The notes beneath the pieces were generated by a model. It saw only the letters and a program-made list of their open reading frames with translations. It was not told the origin of the DNA and did no database searches. The position numbers and the translations under genes were made by a program. A DNA stretch of 41,072 nucleotides from positions 1-41,072 of the forward strand of contig CALJKJ010000014.1 in NCBI GenBank assembly GCA_937973685.1. Reading direction: 5' to 3'. The number at the start of each line of letters is the position of its first letter. Within the stretch, counting starts at the first letter, position 1. Below are positions 14,024 to 21,985 of this stretch, piece after piece. The stretch comes from an uncultured Flavobacteriales bacterium. Lineage in GTDB: Bacteria > Bacteroidota > Bacteroidia > Flavobacteriales_D > Crocinitomicaceae.

Positions 14024-14386
14024 ATGAGATTATTGCTTTTTTGTTGTGTTATTTTTTTCGCCATTGGTTGCGATAAATCAACTAAAACGGTCATAAACGG
14101 AACGTATATTGGAACTTTTGAACGAAATGGCGTTGTCGCGCAAGTGGAACTAACTTTTTCAAATGGTCAATTCAACGGACAAAGCGATCAAGATTTATAT
14201 CCCGCAATTTGCAGTGGAACGTATACCGTTTCAGGAAATACTATTTCCTTTGAAAATGGCTGTATGTGGACTGCTAACTTTGATTGGACATTGATTTTAT
14301 CAGAAAATTGGACAATCAATTCAAGCAACAATAGTTTGATCTTAACAAAAGCCAATGGCGATGTGTATAATTTGATCCATCAGTGA
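14024..14386 (+). CDS. Small beta-strand-rich lipoprotein
   Basis: 120 residues. MRLLLFCCVIFFAIGC gives a lipobox AIGC with Cys16. The mature domain shows alternating strands (TVINGTYIGTFERNG, VELTFSNGQFNGQS, GTYTVSGNTISFENGC, NNSLILTKANGDVYNL), in the manner of small lipocalin-like or META-like domains common in Bacteroidota lipoproteins. It may bind a ligand in the periplasm; nothing in the context identifies it. Confidence 0.72.
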   Translation: MRLLLFCCVIFFAIGCDKSTKTVINGTYIGTFERNGVVAQVELTFSNGQFNGQSDQDLYPAICSGTYTVSGNTISFENGCMWTANFDWTLILSENWTINSSNNSLILTKANGDVYNLIHQ

Positions 14387-14420
14387 TCGAAGAGTAACTT
14401 CTAAAAAAAACCTTTTTTCT

Positions 14421-14582
14421 ATGTTGCGCATCTTTCTCCCTCTTGCATTTGGAATGCTTTTTTTAGCTTGGATCTGCTACCAATTATTTGTGAAGAAAGC
14501 ATTGAAACAGCATTTGGAAGTGCTGTACATTGGGTTAAGCTTTGTGCTAATTTGGGGCGTGCTTTATTACTTCTTATGCTAA
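14421..14582 (+). CDS. Small two-helix membrane protein (53 residues)
   Basis: The frame reads MLRIFLPLAFGMLFLAWICY then a basic turn (KKALKQH) and a second hydrophobic segment YIGLSFVLIWGVLYYFLC before TAA. Two well-formed membrane helices separated by a positively charged loop are unlikely by chance in a 35 percent G+C background. It lies 34 bases after the lipoprotein gene and 77 before the next gene, in the same direction. A long alternative frame from 14468 crosses this segment in another phase but belongs to the downstream gene only from 14660. Confidence 0.6.
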   Translation: MLRIFLPLAFGMLFLAWICYQLFVKKALKQHLEVLYIGLSFVLIWGVLYYFLC

Positions 14583-14659
14583 CTAGTGATGAATCTCCCA
14601 TTTCATTATTTTGTTTGAACAATAATTTAGTCACGTTATTATACATTAAATTTGCGCCT

Positions 14660-15568
14660 ATGAAAAAACTATTATGCGCGTTGGTACTTATTGTTTGTTC
14701 AACTGCCAAAGGACAAACGGATACAGTTTCTGACTTTTTAATGTATAATCTCTTCAATGGTGCTATTTACAGAACTATGTCCAATGGTTATGCAACTGGA
14801 AATAATGAGTTGGGCGACCTAGAAAAAGGAATGCGCTTTAATTCATTAACAGGTATTACATCAAACAATGGCTACGTTACTAATGTTTTAGCATGGATTC
14901 CTTACATGAGCAATAATTCTGGAACTGGACAAATTACTGCTAAAATTTACGAATTTGCTTCGGTTGATAGTTTGGGCCCGTTGTTAGGTAGTCAACCTTT
15001 ATTATTGAATAATCTTGACACTAATACTGTAAATTATCAATACATCGATGGTGCATTGGCTCAAGGAGGAAGACCATACAATGTAAATATTATTTTTTCT
15101 AATCCGGTCGCAATTCCCCCATCACATGACTTTTTAGTAATGATTCAATTACCAACAACAACTGGTGATTCTATCGCAATTATTTCAAATATCAATGGCG
15201 ATTTTGCTTATGCAGCAACACATACTTTTGAAGTGAAAGCTGATAATTCGCTTATTAATTTTCACGATTCATGGCAAGAAGAAATGGATGTCGCACTTGC
15301 AATATATCCTGTAATCACCTATACCAACTCGCTTGCTATAAATGAGATATCTTGCACCGTTTATCCAAATCCGACAACGAACAAACTCTACTTTCAAACC
15401 GATAGCGAAATAACTAGCATTATCATTAAAAGTGTTGATGGAAAAACTGTTGCTAGTGATTCAAGCAACTCAATTTCTGTTAATCAATTACAAACAGGGA
15501 TTTACTTGTATTCCGTTTTAACCGTATCTGGTCAAATCGCAACAGGGAGTTTTTCAAAAATTAATTAA
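14660..15568 (+). CDS. T9SS cargo protein with type A C-terminal sorting domain
   Basis: 302 residues from ATG 14660, where MKKLLCALVLIVCSTAKGQ is a complete signal peptide. The long upstream extension to 14468 is rejected because it buries the signal. The body (residues 25-220) is an unrecognised domain with LEKGMRFNSLTGITSNNGYV. The last 75 residues are a T9SS type A sorting domain: VYPNPTTNKLYFQ, then IIKSVDGKTV, LQTGIYLYSV and a basic end. The product is expected to be secreted by the T9SS and perhaps anchored to the cell surface. TAAATTTG at 14647-14654 resembles a -7 box but would give an almost leaderless transcript. Confidence 0.85.
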   Translation: MKKLLCALVLIVCSTAKGQTDTVSDFLMYNLFNGAIYRTMSNGYATGNNELGDLEKGMRFNSLTGITSNNGYVTNVLAWIPYMSNNSGTGQITAKIYEFASVDSLGPLLGSQPLLLNNLDTNTVNYQYIDGALAQGGRPYNVNIIFSNPVAIPPSHDFLVMIQLPTTTGDSIAIISNINGDFAYAATHTFEVKADNSLINFHDSWQEEMDVALAIYPVITYTNSLAINEISCTVYPNPTTNKLYFQTDSEITSIIIKSVDGKTVASDSSNSISVNQLQTGIYLYSVLTVSGQIATGSFSKIN

Positions 15569-15582
15569 GTACGATTCAATAC

Positions 15583-16641
15583 ATGTTAAAACGCTTCAAG
15601 TTTACCTTTTTTATTTTCTTGCTACCGATTCAATTATTATCTCAATCTAATAATACGATCAATGCTTTGTTTCTAGGAAACAGTTACACTGCTGTCAATG
15701 ATTTGCCGCAGCTTATTTCACAACTGGCGAATGCTTCGAATGACGTGTTGCTGTATCAAAGTAATTGCCCAGGCGGTGCAACGTTGAATACGCATTTCAC
15801 GAATGGAACAAGTATTTCTCAAATAACTGCTCAAAAATGGGACGTGGTTATCTTGCAAGCACAAAGTCAAGAACCTGCTTTTTCTCCTGCGCAAGTTACA
15901 CAAGAAACGTTGCCCTTCGCACTGAAGTTAGACAGTATTATTCACTCAAATGATTCGTGTACCAAAACTGTTTTTTTCGAAACATGGGGAAGAAAATACG
16001 GCGATGCAGCCAATTGTCCTTTCTACACTCCCATTTGCACGTACTCAGGAATGCAAGACCGCTTGAAAGCATCGTATAAACTTTTCGCAGATACCTGTCA
16101 AGCAATCCTTGCACCTGCCGGAGAAGCGTGGCGTCAATCCATCGCCTTGGATAGTTCGTTGAATTTATATCAAGGAGATAATAGTCATCCATCTATGGAA
16201 GGTTCTTACTTAACAGCCTGTGTTTTTTACGAAGTTCTTTTCAATAAAAGTGTCGTAAATAACTCGTTCTTTGCAAGTGTAGATCCAGCTGTAGCACTCT
16301 CATTGCAACAAATTGCGCACGCTGTGGTCACTGACAGTAGTTCGGTGTGGAATATTGGCGCTTTTAATCCCTGTGCTGGGACAGCAAGTACAACCAACTT
16401 GAAGGTGCAAGAATTGACCAGTTTTCCCAATCCAGTGAACAGCGAATTGTTTGTTTCAGTAACTGAAGAGGAACTGAATGTTGGTATTTCTTACGCGATT
16501 ATGAATGTACTTGGACAAGAAATAACACTTGGAAAAATGGACTCAACATCAATTTATGTTGACCTATTACCAGCAGGAGTTTACTACCTTCAGTTGCGTT
16601 CGACAAACTTTAATAGTAGCTTGAAATTTGTGAAAGAATAA
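15583..16641 (+). CDS. Secreted SGNH-hydrolase-like protein with T9SS type A sorting domain
   Basis: 352 residues, signal peptide to about residue 20 (LLPIQLLSQ). The catalytic domain follows the SGNH layout. Block I is ALFLGNSYTAVNDLP with nucleophile Ser34. The glycine of block II is in CPGGATLNTHF, block III is VVILQAQSQEPAF (where Asn is usual, Gln here), and block V is GDNSHPSMEGSYL with Asp199 and His202. Such enzymes are esterases or lipases acting on acylated glycans or lipids. The last 80 residues are a type A sorting domain (SFPNPVNSELFVS, MNVLGQEI, LPAGVYYLQL), so the enzyme is exported through the T9SS. It follows the other T9SS cargo gene by 14 bases. Confidence 0.85.
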   Translation: MLKRFKFTFFIFLLPIQLLSQSNNTINALFLGNSYTAVNDLPQLISQLANASNDVLLYQSNCPGGATLNTHFTNGTSISQITAQKWDVVILQAQSQEPAFSPAQVTQETLPFALKLDSIIHSNDSCTKTVFFETWGRKYGDAANCPFYTPICTYSGMQDRLKASYKLFADTCQAILAPAGEAWRQSIALDSSLNLYQGDNSHPSMEGSYLTACVFYEVLFNKSVVNNSFFASVDPAVALSLQQIAHAVVTDSSSVWNIGAFNPCAGTASTTNLKVQELTSFPNPVNSELFVSVTEEELNVGISYAIMNVLGQEITLGKMDSTSIYVDLLPAGVYYLQLRSTNFNSSLKFVKE

Positions 16642-16661
16642 AGCGATTATTCGGTTTTATT
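16637..16661. terminator. Possible bidirectional terminator between convergent genes
   Basis: AATAAAGCGA (16637-16646) pairs with TCGGTTTTATT (16651-16661) around TTAT, with a G/G mismatch, at the meeting point of two convergent genes. The stem is short and A+T rich, so this is weak. Confidence 0.3.
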
Positions 16662-17111
16662 ATTGGAGTCCTTGTTTAATCTGGTTTTTGTCCATTGATC
16701 TAGTACGTGTTCAAAACGACTTAACACAATGGTAATTACCAAAAAGCCAACTGTCAAAATTCCAGCAGACAAAAGATAACCCAAACCGCACAACACACCA
16801 ATTGAAGCAATAAACCAAATGAAAGCTGCGCTCGTGACACCTACAACTTTGTCGTGTTCTTTAAAAATCACTCCACCGCCTAAAAATCCGATTCCGGTAA
16901 TTATTTGAGCAATGACCCTTGTTGGATCGGCTGCTTTACCAAAACTCACCCCCACTAATGTAAATATGGTTACACCGACACAAATCAAAATGTGTGTACG
17001 GATTCCAGCAACTTTGTTTTTGATTTCACGCTCCAAACCAATCAGCGCACCACAAATCGTAGCAACACCAATTTCTGGTAACATTTTGGTTAATAAAGCA
17101 ATTTCGTTCAT
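16647..17111 (-). CDS. MgtC/SapB family membrane protein
   Basis: 154 residues with five membrane helices and a short cytosolic tail. The N-terminal GALIGLEREIKNKVAGIRTH and the block RVIAQIITGIGFLGGGVIF are the MgtC signature, and GVTSAAFIWFIASIGVLCGLG completes the core. MgtC proteins modulate membrane ATPases and help in magnesium limitation or acid stress; many environmental members are uncharacterised. The C-terminal ACT-like domain of Salmonella MgtC is absent. It lies 21 bases downstream of prfB on the same strand. Confidence 0.92.
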   Translation of the reverse strand: MNEIALLTKMLPEIGVATICGALIGLEREIKNKVAGIRTHILICVGVTIFTLVGVSFGKAADPTRVIAQIITGIGFLGGGVIFKEHDKVVGVTSAAFIWFIASIGVLCGLGYLLSAGILTVGFLVITIVLSRFEHVLDQWTKTRLNKDSNNKTE

Positions 17112-17132
17112 CTTATGTTGCTGTATTGTCGA

Positions 17133-18215
17133 TTAGCTTCCGTATTCCATCAAATAAGCCTTCAAGAACGGCATCAATTCGCCATTCAACACTTTATCTG
17201 GATCGTTAACGGTATAATCTGTTCGGTGGTCTTTGACACGTCTATCGTCTAACACGTAACTTCGGATTTGAGAACCCCACTCGATTTTCTTTTTACCTGC
17301 TTCAATCTCGTCACGTGACTCTTTGCGTTTGCGCAATTCGATTTCATACAATTGAGAACGAAGCAATTGCATTGCTTTTTCACGGTTTCCTAATTGCGAA
17401 CGTGTTTCAGTATTTTCAATTACAATTCCTGTTGGCGCGTGTTTCAAACGCACCCCTGTTTCTACCTTGTTGACATTTTGTCCACCAGCACCTCCCGAAC
17501 GGAAAGTATCCCAACTTATGTCAGCAGGATTGATATAAATTTCAATGGTGTCGTCAACCGACGGATAAACGTAAACGGATACAAAAGAAGTCATTCGTTT
17601 TCCTTGTGCATTGTAGGGACTTACGCGAACTAGGCGGTGAATACCGTTTTCTCCATTCAAGTAACCGAATGCAAATTCACCTTCAATTTCGAGTGTAACG
17701 GTTTTAATTCCAGCAACATCCCCTTCTTGAAAGTTCAATTCTTTTACCTTGTAGTTGTTTTTTTCAGCGAACATTAAGTACATGCGCATGAGCATTCCTG
17801 CCCAATCACACGCTTCTGTTCCACCTGCTCCAGCGGTAATTTGAAGCACAGCACTCAAACTGTCCTCTTCGCCAGAAAGCATGTTTTTTAATTCCAATTC
17901 TTCTACTTCGGTCATCAATTCAGCGTATGCTTCATCCACCTCTGCTTCTTCGGCAGCAGCTTCTTTGACAAACTCAATCAACACTTCGATGTCGTCGTAT
18001 TTGGCTTTTAGTTTGTCGTAATTTTCGATCCAAAATTTTAGTCCGCGAATGGTTTTCATTTTCACTTCCGCCTCCTTTGGGTTATCCCAAAAATTTGGAT
18101 CTTGTGATTTTAATTCCTCTTCTTTTAATTGCATGCGCTTTTCACTTATCTTCAAATAAGCTTCGATAGCATGAATTCTGCCTAAAATTTCTTTTAATTG
18201 ATCGTTGTTCACCAT
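17133..18215 (-). CDS. prfB: Peptide chain release factor 2, without programmed frameshift
   Basis: 360 residues. RF2 recognises UGA and UAA and triggers peptide release on the ribosome. The GGQ catalytic motif is at 244-246 in RSGGAGGQNVNKVETG. The anticodon-like tripeptide reads SPY (199-201, RVSPYNAQGKR) where E. coli has SPF. In many bacteria prfB needs a +1 frameshift at CTT TGA about codon 25. Here the same position reads TAT TTG AAG (18150-18158) in a single open frame. The spacing from YL to the downstream W-residue block equals that of E. coli, so the leader is the full N-terminus and the shift site has been lost. Confidence 0.95.
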   Translation of the reverse strand: MVNNDQLKEILGRIHAIEAYLKISEKRMQLKEEELKSQDPNFWDNPKEAEVKMKTIRGLKFWIENYDKLKAKYDDIEVLIEFVKEAAAEEAEVDEAYAELMTEVEELELKNMLSGEEDSLSAVLQITAGAGGTEACDWAGMLMRMYLMFAEKNNYKVKELNFQEGDVAGIKTVTLEIEGEFAFGYLNGENGIHRLVRVSPYNAQGKRMTSFVSVYVYPSVDDTIEIYINPADISWDTFRSGGAGGQNVNKVETGVRLKHAPTGIVIENTETRSQLGNREKAMQLLRSQLYEIELRKRKESRDEIEAGKKKIEWGSQIRSYVLDDRRVKDHRTDYTVNDPDKVLNGELMPFLKAYLMEYGS

Positions 18216-18282
18216 GGGACAAAGATAATTATGAAAGTTGGATTTAGTATGCAGTATGCAAATGAATATTCGATAGCGTTGA

Positions 18283-18582
18283 TTATTCCTCTCTTCGACT
18301 ATTTTTTAAGAGGTTGGTATAATCCTTTAACAAAGTGATTTCTTCGGTTAATCGCTCAATTTCCTCCGCTTGTTGTTTTCCTTTAAAACTAAATTGCTCA
18401 AAAAAATCATATTCTAATACAGCAGAGATTTGTTGTAACAAACCCGTATCAATTGTTTTTCGCGAAAAAATAGAATAACAATTCTCCCTCGATTTATTTA
18501 TACGCTTAGAAAATTCAGTAACACTCAATCCTTTTTTTTCAAGGACCACTTTGATTTGCTCTCCGATGTGTGTTGCTGCCAT
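18283..18582 (-). CDS. XRE/Cro-CI-type helix-turn-helix regulator with coiled-coil tail
   Basis: 99 residues. Residues 8-60 form an HTH_3 domain: IGEQIKVVLEKKGLSVTEFS, then KRINKSRENCYSIFSRKTI with the recognition helix, and LLQQISAVLEYDFF. Residues 65-95 are heptad-like (EEIERLTEEITLLKDYTNLL), a probable dimerising coiled coil. It is transcribed divergently from the operon that starts at 18746. The 163-base gap contains three direct repeats that could be its operators. It is a likely local regulator. Confidence 0.85.
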   Translation of the reverse strand: MAATHIGEQIKVVLEKKGLSVTEFSKRINKSRENCYSIFSRKTIDTGLLQQISAVLEYDFFEQFSFKGKQQAEEIERLTEEITLLKDYTNLLKNSRREE

Positions 18583-18625
18583 ATGGCAAAAATCTACATT
18601 ACTGTGAGTATAAAGATTATAAATG

Positions 18626-18683
18626 TGTTTGTTTTATTTAACACTTATGTTTGTTTTGTTTAACGTATTTTTATATGTTTGTT
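18626..18683. promoter_or_regulatory. Direct repeats in the divergent XRE/operon promoter region
   Basis: TGTTTGTTTTATTTAACA (18626-18643) and TGTTTGTTTTGTTTAACG (18648-18665) differ at two positions and are spaced 22 bases apart, close to two helical turns. A partial third copy TGTTTGTT starts at 18676. Each of the first two copies has TGTT at its left and TTTAAC near its right end. They are candidate operator sites; the TTTG within them could also serve as -33 elements. Confidence 0.5.
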
Positions 18684-18745
18684 GCGAATCAAAAAAAATA
18701 ATGAACTAAAATCGAGCTTTTTTCTCGATAAAAGCTTAAAATCAA

Positions 18746-19183
18746 ATGAAATTAAAGCAGCTAACAACACCACTTTTTGTTTTTTTATTTGGTGGATTGA
18801 TTTACGTTTTATTCCGAACGGATTCCATTCGGTTTTTTGACTATTTAACTTATGTAGGGTTAGACGAATCACTTTCAATCATACGGTCAATTACTTTACC
18901 AATGAATCAATTTATCCCAGAATGGGTTATTTACTCATTGCCAGATGGTTTGTGGTTATTTTCTTTCAGTTTACTTGTTAATTTGATTTGGTCAAGAGAA
19001 GATCGCTTACGATTTTGGTTTTGGACGCTTCTTTTCCCATGCACAGCTATAATTTGGGAACTTGGACAAGCTTTTCAAGTTTTTAGCGGAACATTTGATT
19101 GGACAGACACATTCATTTATTTAACCGTTACATTTTTAATAATCTACAGAAATCAAACAATTAATTATGAAAAAACAACTTAA
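18746..19183 (+). CDS. Membrane protein, VanZ-like in pattern
   Basis: 145 residues with four predicted helices (about 8-25, 65-82, 90-108 and 118-135). The block IWELGQAFQVFSGTFDWTDTFIYL recalls the E-x2-Q...FD..D motif of VanZ-family membrane proteins, and SLPDGLWLFSFSLL is distinctive. The family assignment is tentative. It is the first gene of a five-gene operon and overlaps the second by 17 bases. Confidence 0.65.
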   Translation: MKLKQLTTPLFVFLFGGLIYVLFRTDSIRFFDYLTYVGLDESLSIIRSITLPMNQFIPEWVIYSLPDGLWLFSFSLLVNLIWSREDRLRFWFWTLLFPCTAIIWELGQAFQVFSGTFDWTDTFIYLTVTFLIIYRNQTINYEKTT

Positions 19184-19541
19184 AACTATTGCAAGCATTT
19201 TACTTTTTGGTGGATTTATCTTTTTAGGATATTCCAGTGGTGAGGAATCAGATATTCATGCAGCAACTTCTTTGGAAGAAGCAAAAGAAGAGGTCGATGA
19301 TTTAGTGTCAACTTATCAAGATGAGTACAATGAGTTATGCGAAGGCCCAAGAAATGATCAAGCAAAAGATAATTTTCTTGAATTATCTAAAAAAATAAGA
19401 AGTTTAGAAAGCTGTGGTTCTGGATGTGAAAAACTAGATTATGATGTGCAAACACAAGTTAATGACTATGCTTTTGAAAAAGTAAATAACAATTCTGGAT
19501 TTAAAAAGTTAATAGATGAAGGTAGTATTGAATGTTGGTAA
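19167..19541 (+). CDS. Exported small helical protein, unknown function
   Basis: 124 residues. A signal peptide or single N-terminal helix (LKTIASILLFGGFIFLGYSSG) is followed by an acidic helical domain (EEAKEEVDDLVSTYQDEYNE, FLELSKKIRSLESCGSGC). Its cysteine pairs might form disulfides in the periplasm. It overlaps the preceding gene by 17 bases and the following gene by 26 bases, so the operon is tightly coupled. No family recognised. Confidence 0.6.
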   Translation: MKKQLKTIASILLFGGFIFLGYSSGEESDIHAATSLEEAKEEVDDLVSTYQDEYNELCEGPRNDQAKDNFLELSKKIRSLESCGSGCEKLDYDVQTQVNDYAFEKVNNNSGFKKLIDEGSIECW

Positions 19542-19809
19542 TCTAACTAAATTACTTTCAGAAAAAAATCCTATTCATGTTACTAGCAAAGGGAACTGTT
19601 TTGATTTTATAGAAATTAAAGATGATAAACTATTTTTCTCAATTCCAAATCATAAAAAGGGAGGATATTATCGAAAAAGTATTTCAATGAAACATTTGGA
19701 AAATGCTATAAACAAAACGAATGATGACTTTAAAGATTTACCTTTTAAAGATTGTAGGAAGTCTTTTTTTAAAGCTGTATATAAAATAATTTTAACAAAT
19801 AAAAAATGA
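19516..19809 (+). CDS. Small basic protein, unknown function
   Basis: 97 residues, soluble, with a beta-rich first half (NPIHVTSKGNCFDFIEIKDD, KLFFSIPNHKKGGYYRKSIS) and a lysine-rich helical end (KDCRKSFFKAVYKIILTNKK). The start at 19516 lies inside the previous gene; no later ATG in frame gives a better start before 19687. The stop overlaps the next start as ATGA. No family recognised. Confidence 0.55.
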   Translation: MKVVLNVGNLTKLLSEKNPIHVTSKGNCFDFIEIKDDKLFFSIPNHKKGGYYRKSISMKHLENAINKTNDDFKDLPFKDCRKSFFKAVYKIILTNKK

Positions 19810-20129
19810 AAGCATTTATAGCAATTTGCGCTTATATAATATTAATTGCAGGGATTTGCGGGTATACTTTTAAAATTCTTTTAGAGCAAAAAGAACCTGT
19901 ACGAGTTGAACATAAATCAACCGTAATTGACCCTGTCCAAAAAACAGAGGATAGAGACGTAACTAATTCCGAGGAAGAAAGAATCGAACCAAGTCTTGCA
20001 GAGAAAAAAGTGATGTGCCTTCGCATGTTTGGAGGAGGTGATTTGTCAGCTTGGGAAACAGCTCAGGCAGAATGTATGTTACAACAATCAGAAAGCGCAT
20101 GCGAGTGTATGCAAATATTAGTTCAATAA
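19806..20129 (+). CDS. Single-pass membrane protein with cysteine-rich C-terminus
   Basis: 107 residues. One N-terminal helix (FIAICAYIILIAGICGYTF) anchors an acidic linker (residues 28-65) and a short C-terminal helical module with conserved-looking cysteines (VMCLRMFGGGDLSAWETAQ, ECMLQQSESACECMQIL). It is probably exposed to the periplasm. It starts by an ATGA overlap with the preceding gene and is followed 10 bases later by a similarly built protein. Confidence 0.6.
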   Translation: MKAFIAICAYIILIAGICGYTFKILLEQKEPVRVEHKSTVIDPVQKTEDRDVTNSEEERIEPSLAEKKVMCLRMFGGGDLSAWETAQAECMLQQSESACECMQILVQ

Positions 20130-20139
20130 AATCAAAAGA

Positions 20140-20451
20140 ATGAAAATATTAATCCCGATATACTTAGCTATGCTTGCTCTATCATTCTGGTTTTACAATG
20201 AAGTTCAAGAAGAAAACAAACTTAAATTCGAAAATCAAACTACTCAATCAATAAAAAATATAATTAACGAAAATAAAGAAGTCAATAACTATAAGATGCG
20301 CCAAATTGAACCGAGTGAAGAAAGTTTTTCCACCTCAAAAAATGTTGATTACTGTTCAACATGCGGTGCTGAAATAATAGGGGTTCCATATGAGGCTTTT
20401 GCACGCAAGTATTGTGACATGAAATGCTATGCTGATGATCCTGATATGTAA
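20140..20451 (+). CDS. Single-pass membrane protein with a zinc-ribbon-like end
   Basis: 103 residues: an N-terminal membrane helix (ILIPIYLAMLALSFWFYN), a polar linker, and a C-terminal C-x2-C...C-x3-C arrangement (DYCSTCGAEIIGVPYEAF followed by KYCDMKCYADD) that looks like a small zinc-binding finger. It has the same architecture as the preceding product, so the two may form a complex. It is the last gene of the operon. Confidence 0.6.
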   Translation: MKILIPIYLAMLALSFWFYNEVQEENKLKFENQTTQSIKNIINENKEVNNYKMRQIEPSEESFSTSKNVDYCSTCGAEIIGVPYEAFARKYCDMKCYADDPDM

Positions 20452-20616
20452 ATTTTATAGCTGAAAGAAAAAATTAAGTTGCTAAAATTCAAAAAATGAA
20501 TCTAGTGAAGACTGAAATGCTGCAACAAATCTTACAGATTATTTTTACCTTTACGCCCACGATAAGTAAATAAACTTATTAACTTCGTATTTCGAAACAA
20601 AAAAGAACAGAAAAAG

Positions 20617-20994
20617 ATGAGTACTCCAGCGAATTTAAAATACACAAAAGACCACGAGTGGGTAAGTGTTGAGGGTGATGTAGCTACTATCGGAATTACA
20701 GATTTCGCACAAAGCGAATTAGGTGATATCGTATACGTAGAAATCGAAACAGTAGGCGAAACAATTGCACAAGAAGAAGTTTTTGGTTCAGTTGAAGCTG
20801 TAAAAACAGTTTCTGATTTATTTATGCCTGTATCAGGAGAAATCATCGAGTTCAACGAAGGTTTAGAAGCTGATCCAGAAGCTGTCAACAAAGATGCTTA
20901 TGGCGCAGGATGGATGATCAAAGTAAAAATGAGCAATCCTGCTGAGTTGGATGCATTATTAGATGCTGCAGCTTACGATGCATTGATTGGTTAA
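20617..20994 (+). CDS. gcvH: Glycine cleavage system H protein
   Basis: 125 residues, full length. GcvH carries the aminomethyl group between the P, T and L proteins on a lipoyl arm. The lipoyl lysine is Lys63 in GSVEAVKTVSDLF, and KYTKDHEWVSVEGDVATIG and the closing GWMIKVKMSNPAELDALL are standard. It is a single-gene unit with its own terminator; gcvP and gcvT are not in the window. Codon choice is more biased than in its neighbours, consistent with high expression. Confidence 0.97.
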   Translation: MSTPANLKYTKDHEWVSVEGDVATIGITDFAQSELGDIVYVEIETVGETIAQEEVFGSVEAVKTVSDLFMPVSGEIIEFNEGLEADPEAVNKDAYGAGWMIKVKMSNPAELDALLDAAAYDALIG

Positions 20995-21013
20995 TCCCAA
21001 CTAATTATAATTT

Positions 21014-21047
21014 AAATCCTGCTTTTTTTAAGGCAGGATTTTTTTTT
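21014..21047 (+). terminator. Intrinsic terminator after gcvH
   Basis: AAATCCTGC (21014-21022) pairs with GCAGGATTT (21033-21041) across a ten-base T-rich loop, and the run of T continues to 21047. It sits 20 bases after the gcvH stop codon. Confidence 0.85.
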
Positions 21048-21091
21048 GATGAAATTCAGCTATTGCTAATTTTGAAGAAATACCAATAAAT

Positions 21092-21973
21092 CTAATACGA
21101 ACTTGTAGCACCTCCAACTTGCTCAATCGGATGCCAAGTCGTTTTTACCTCTTGTAAATCGGCTATTAAATAGGGGTTTTCCGCTGATTCATCAGAAAAA
21201 TCTGTGTCGTAAACAAACAAGCGTTTGACATTTACCGCTGCTCCTTTAGCGAGCATTGTTGCGTTTTCAGTGTGCCCATTTGCATAAACCACCGCGTTGA
21301 TATCCATGTGTGAGTGAAATCCATCCACCAATTCGTCTTCCGAACCTGTTAATACATTCACAACGCCTGCAGGTAAATCGGATGTTGCTAAGACTTCTGC
21401 AAAGGTGATTGCTGTTAATGGAAATTTCTCCGAAGCCAAAACAACACAACTGTTTCCGCCACAAATACACGGCAAAATAGTCGAGATCAAGCCAATCAAA
21501 CCATTATTTTGTGGCGCAATTACACCAACAACTCCCATCGGAACCAAGGTTGAAAAATTAATGTGTGGCGATGCAACCGGATTAACTGCGCTAAAAATTT
21601 GTTGGTATTTATCGCACCACCCAGCATAATAAACACAGCGATCAATTGCCAAATGAACTTCTGCCTCCGCTTGTGTTTGATCGTAACCTTGTTTGATCAA
21701 TTCGTCAATAAATTGCGCCTTCCGCCCTTCTAACATTTCAGCAATGCGGTAACAAATTTGACCCCTATTGAAAGGTGCGCGCTCTGACCAAGCACCAAAT
21801 GCTTTGCGCGCAGCAACTACTGCATTTTTCAAGTCTTTTTTCGACGATAAACTCACATTGGCTATCGGATTACCCGCTTGATCAAGTGGTGTGTAATACC
21901 TTCCCGATTCAGATCGCGGAAATTGACCACCAATGTATAATTTGTATGTTTTTAAAACTTCTAATCGTGCCAT
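21092..21973 (-). CDS. Aldehyde dehydrogenase-like protein lacking the catalytic half
   Basis: 293 residues. It matches the NAD-binding N-terminal part of aldehyde dehydrogenases: YKLYIGGQFPRSESGRYY, AARKAFGAWSERAPFNRGQI, VPMGVVGVIAPQNNGLIGLI and LPAGVVNVLTG. It ends before the region that would carry the ELGG block and the nucleophilic cysteine, and WNFP is replaced by QNNG, so it should be inactive as a dehydrogenase. It lies 12 bases after a full-length aldehyde dehydrogenase gene. Together the two (493 + 293 residues) resemble ALDH16, in which an active and a pseudo-ALDH module form one chain. It may be a structural partner. A simple truncation is less likely because the frame is intact and coupled. 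Confidence 0.8.
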   Translation of the reverse strand: MARLEVLKTYKLYIGGQFPRSESGRYYTPLDQAGNPIANVSLSSKKDLKNAVVAARKAFGAWSERAPFNRGQICYRIAEMLEGRKAQFIDELIKQGYDQTQAEAEVHLAIDRCVYYAGWCDKYQQIFSAVNPVASPHINFSTLVPMGVVGVIAPQNNGLIGLISTILPCICGGNSCVVLASEKFPLTAITFAEVLATSDLPAGVVNVLTGSEDELVDGFHSHMDINAVVYANGHTENATMLAKGAAVNVKRLFVYDTDFSDESAENPYLIADLQEVKTTWHPIEQVGGATSSY

Positions 21974-21985
21974 CTTTTTCGTTTT

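Noticed and set aside
14468..14659. 64-residue N-terminal extension of the T9SS cargo gene
   Set aside because: It would bury a complete signal peptide (MKKLLCALVLIVCSTAKGQ), and it overlaps the 53-residue membrane protein frame.
21092..21973. Frameshifted or broken aldehyde dehydrogenase
   Set aside because: The frame is intact and ends cleanly. The missing half is not present in another frame downstream, and active-site residues upstream of the end are already replaced, so it is a designed pseudo-enzyme rather than a recent mutation.
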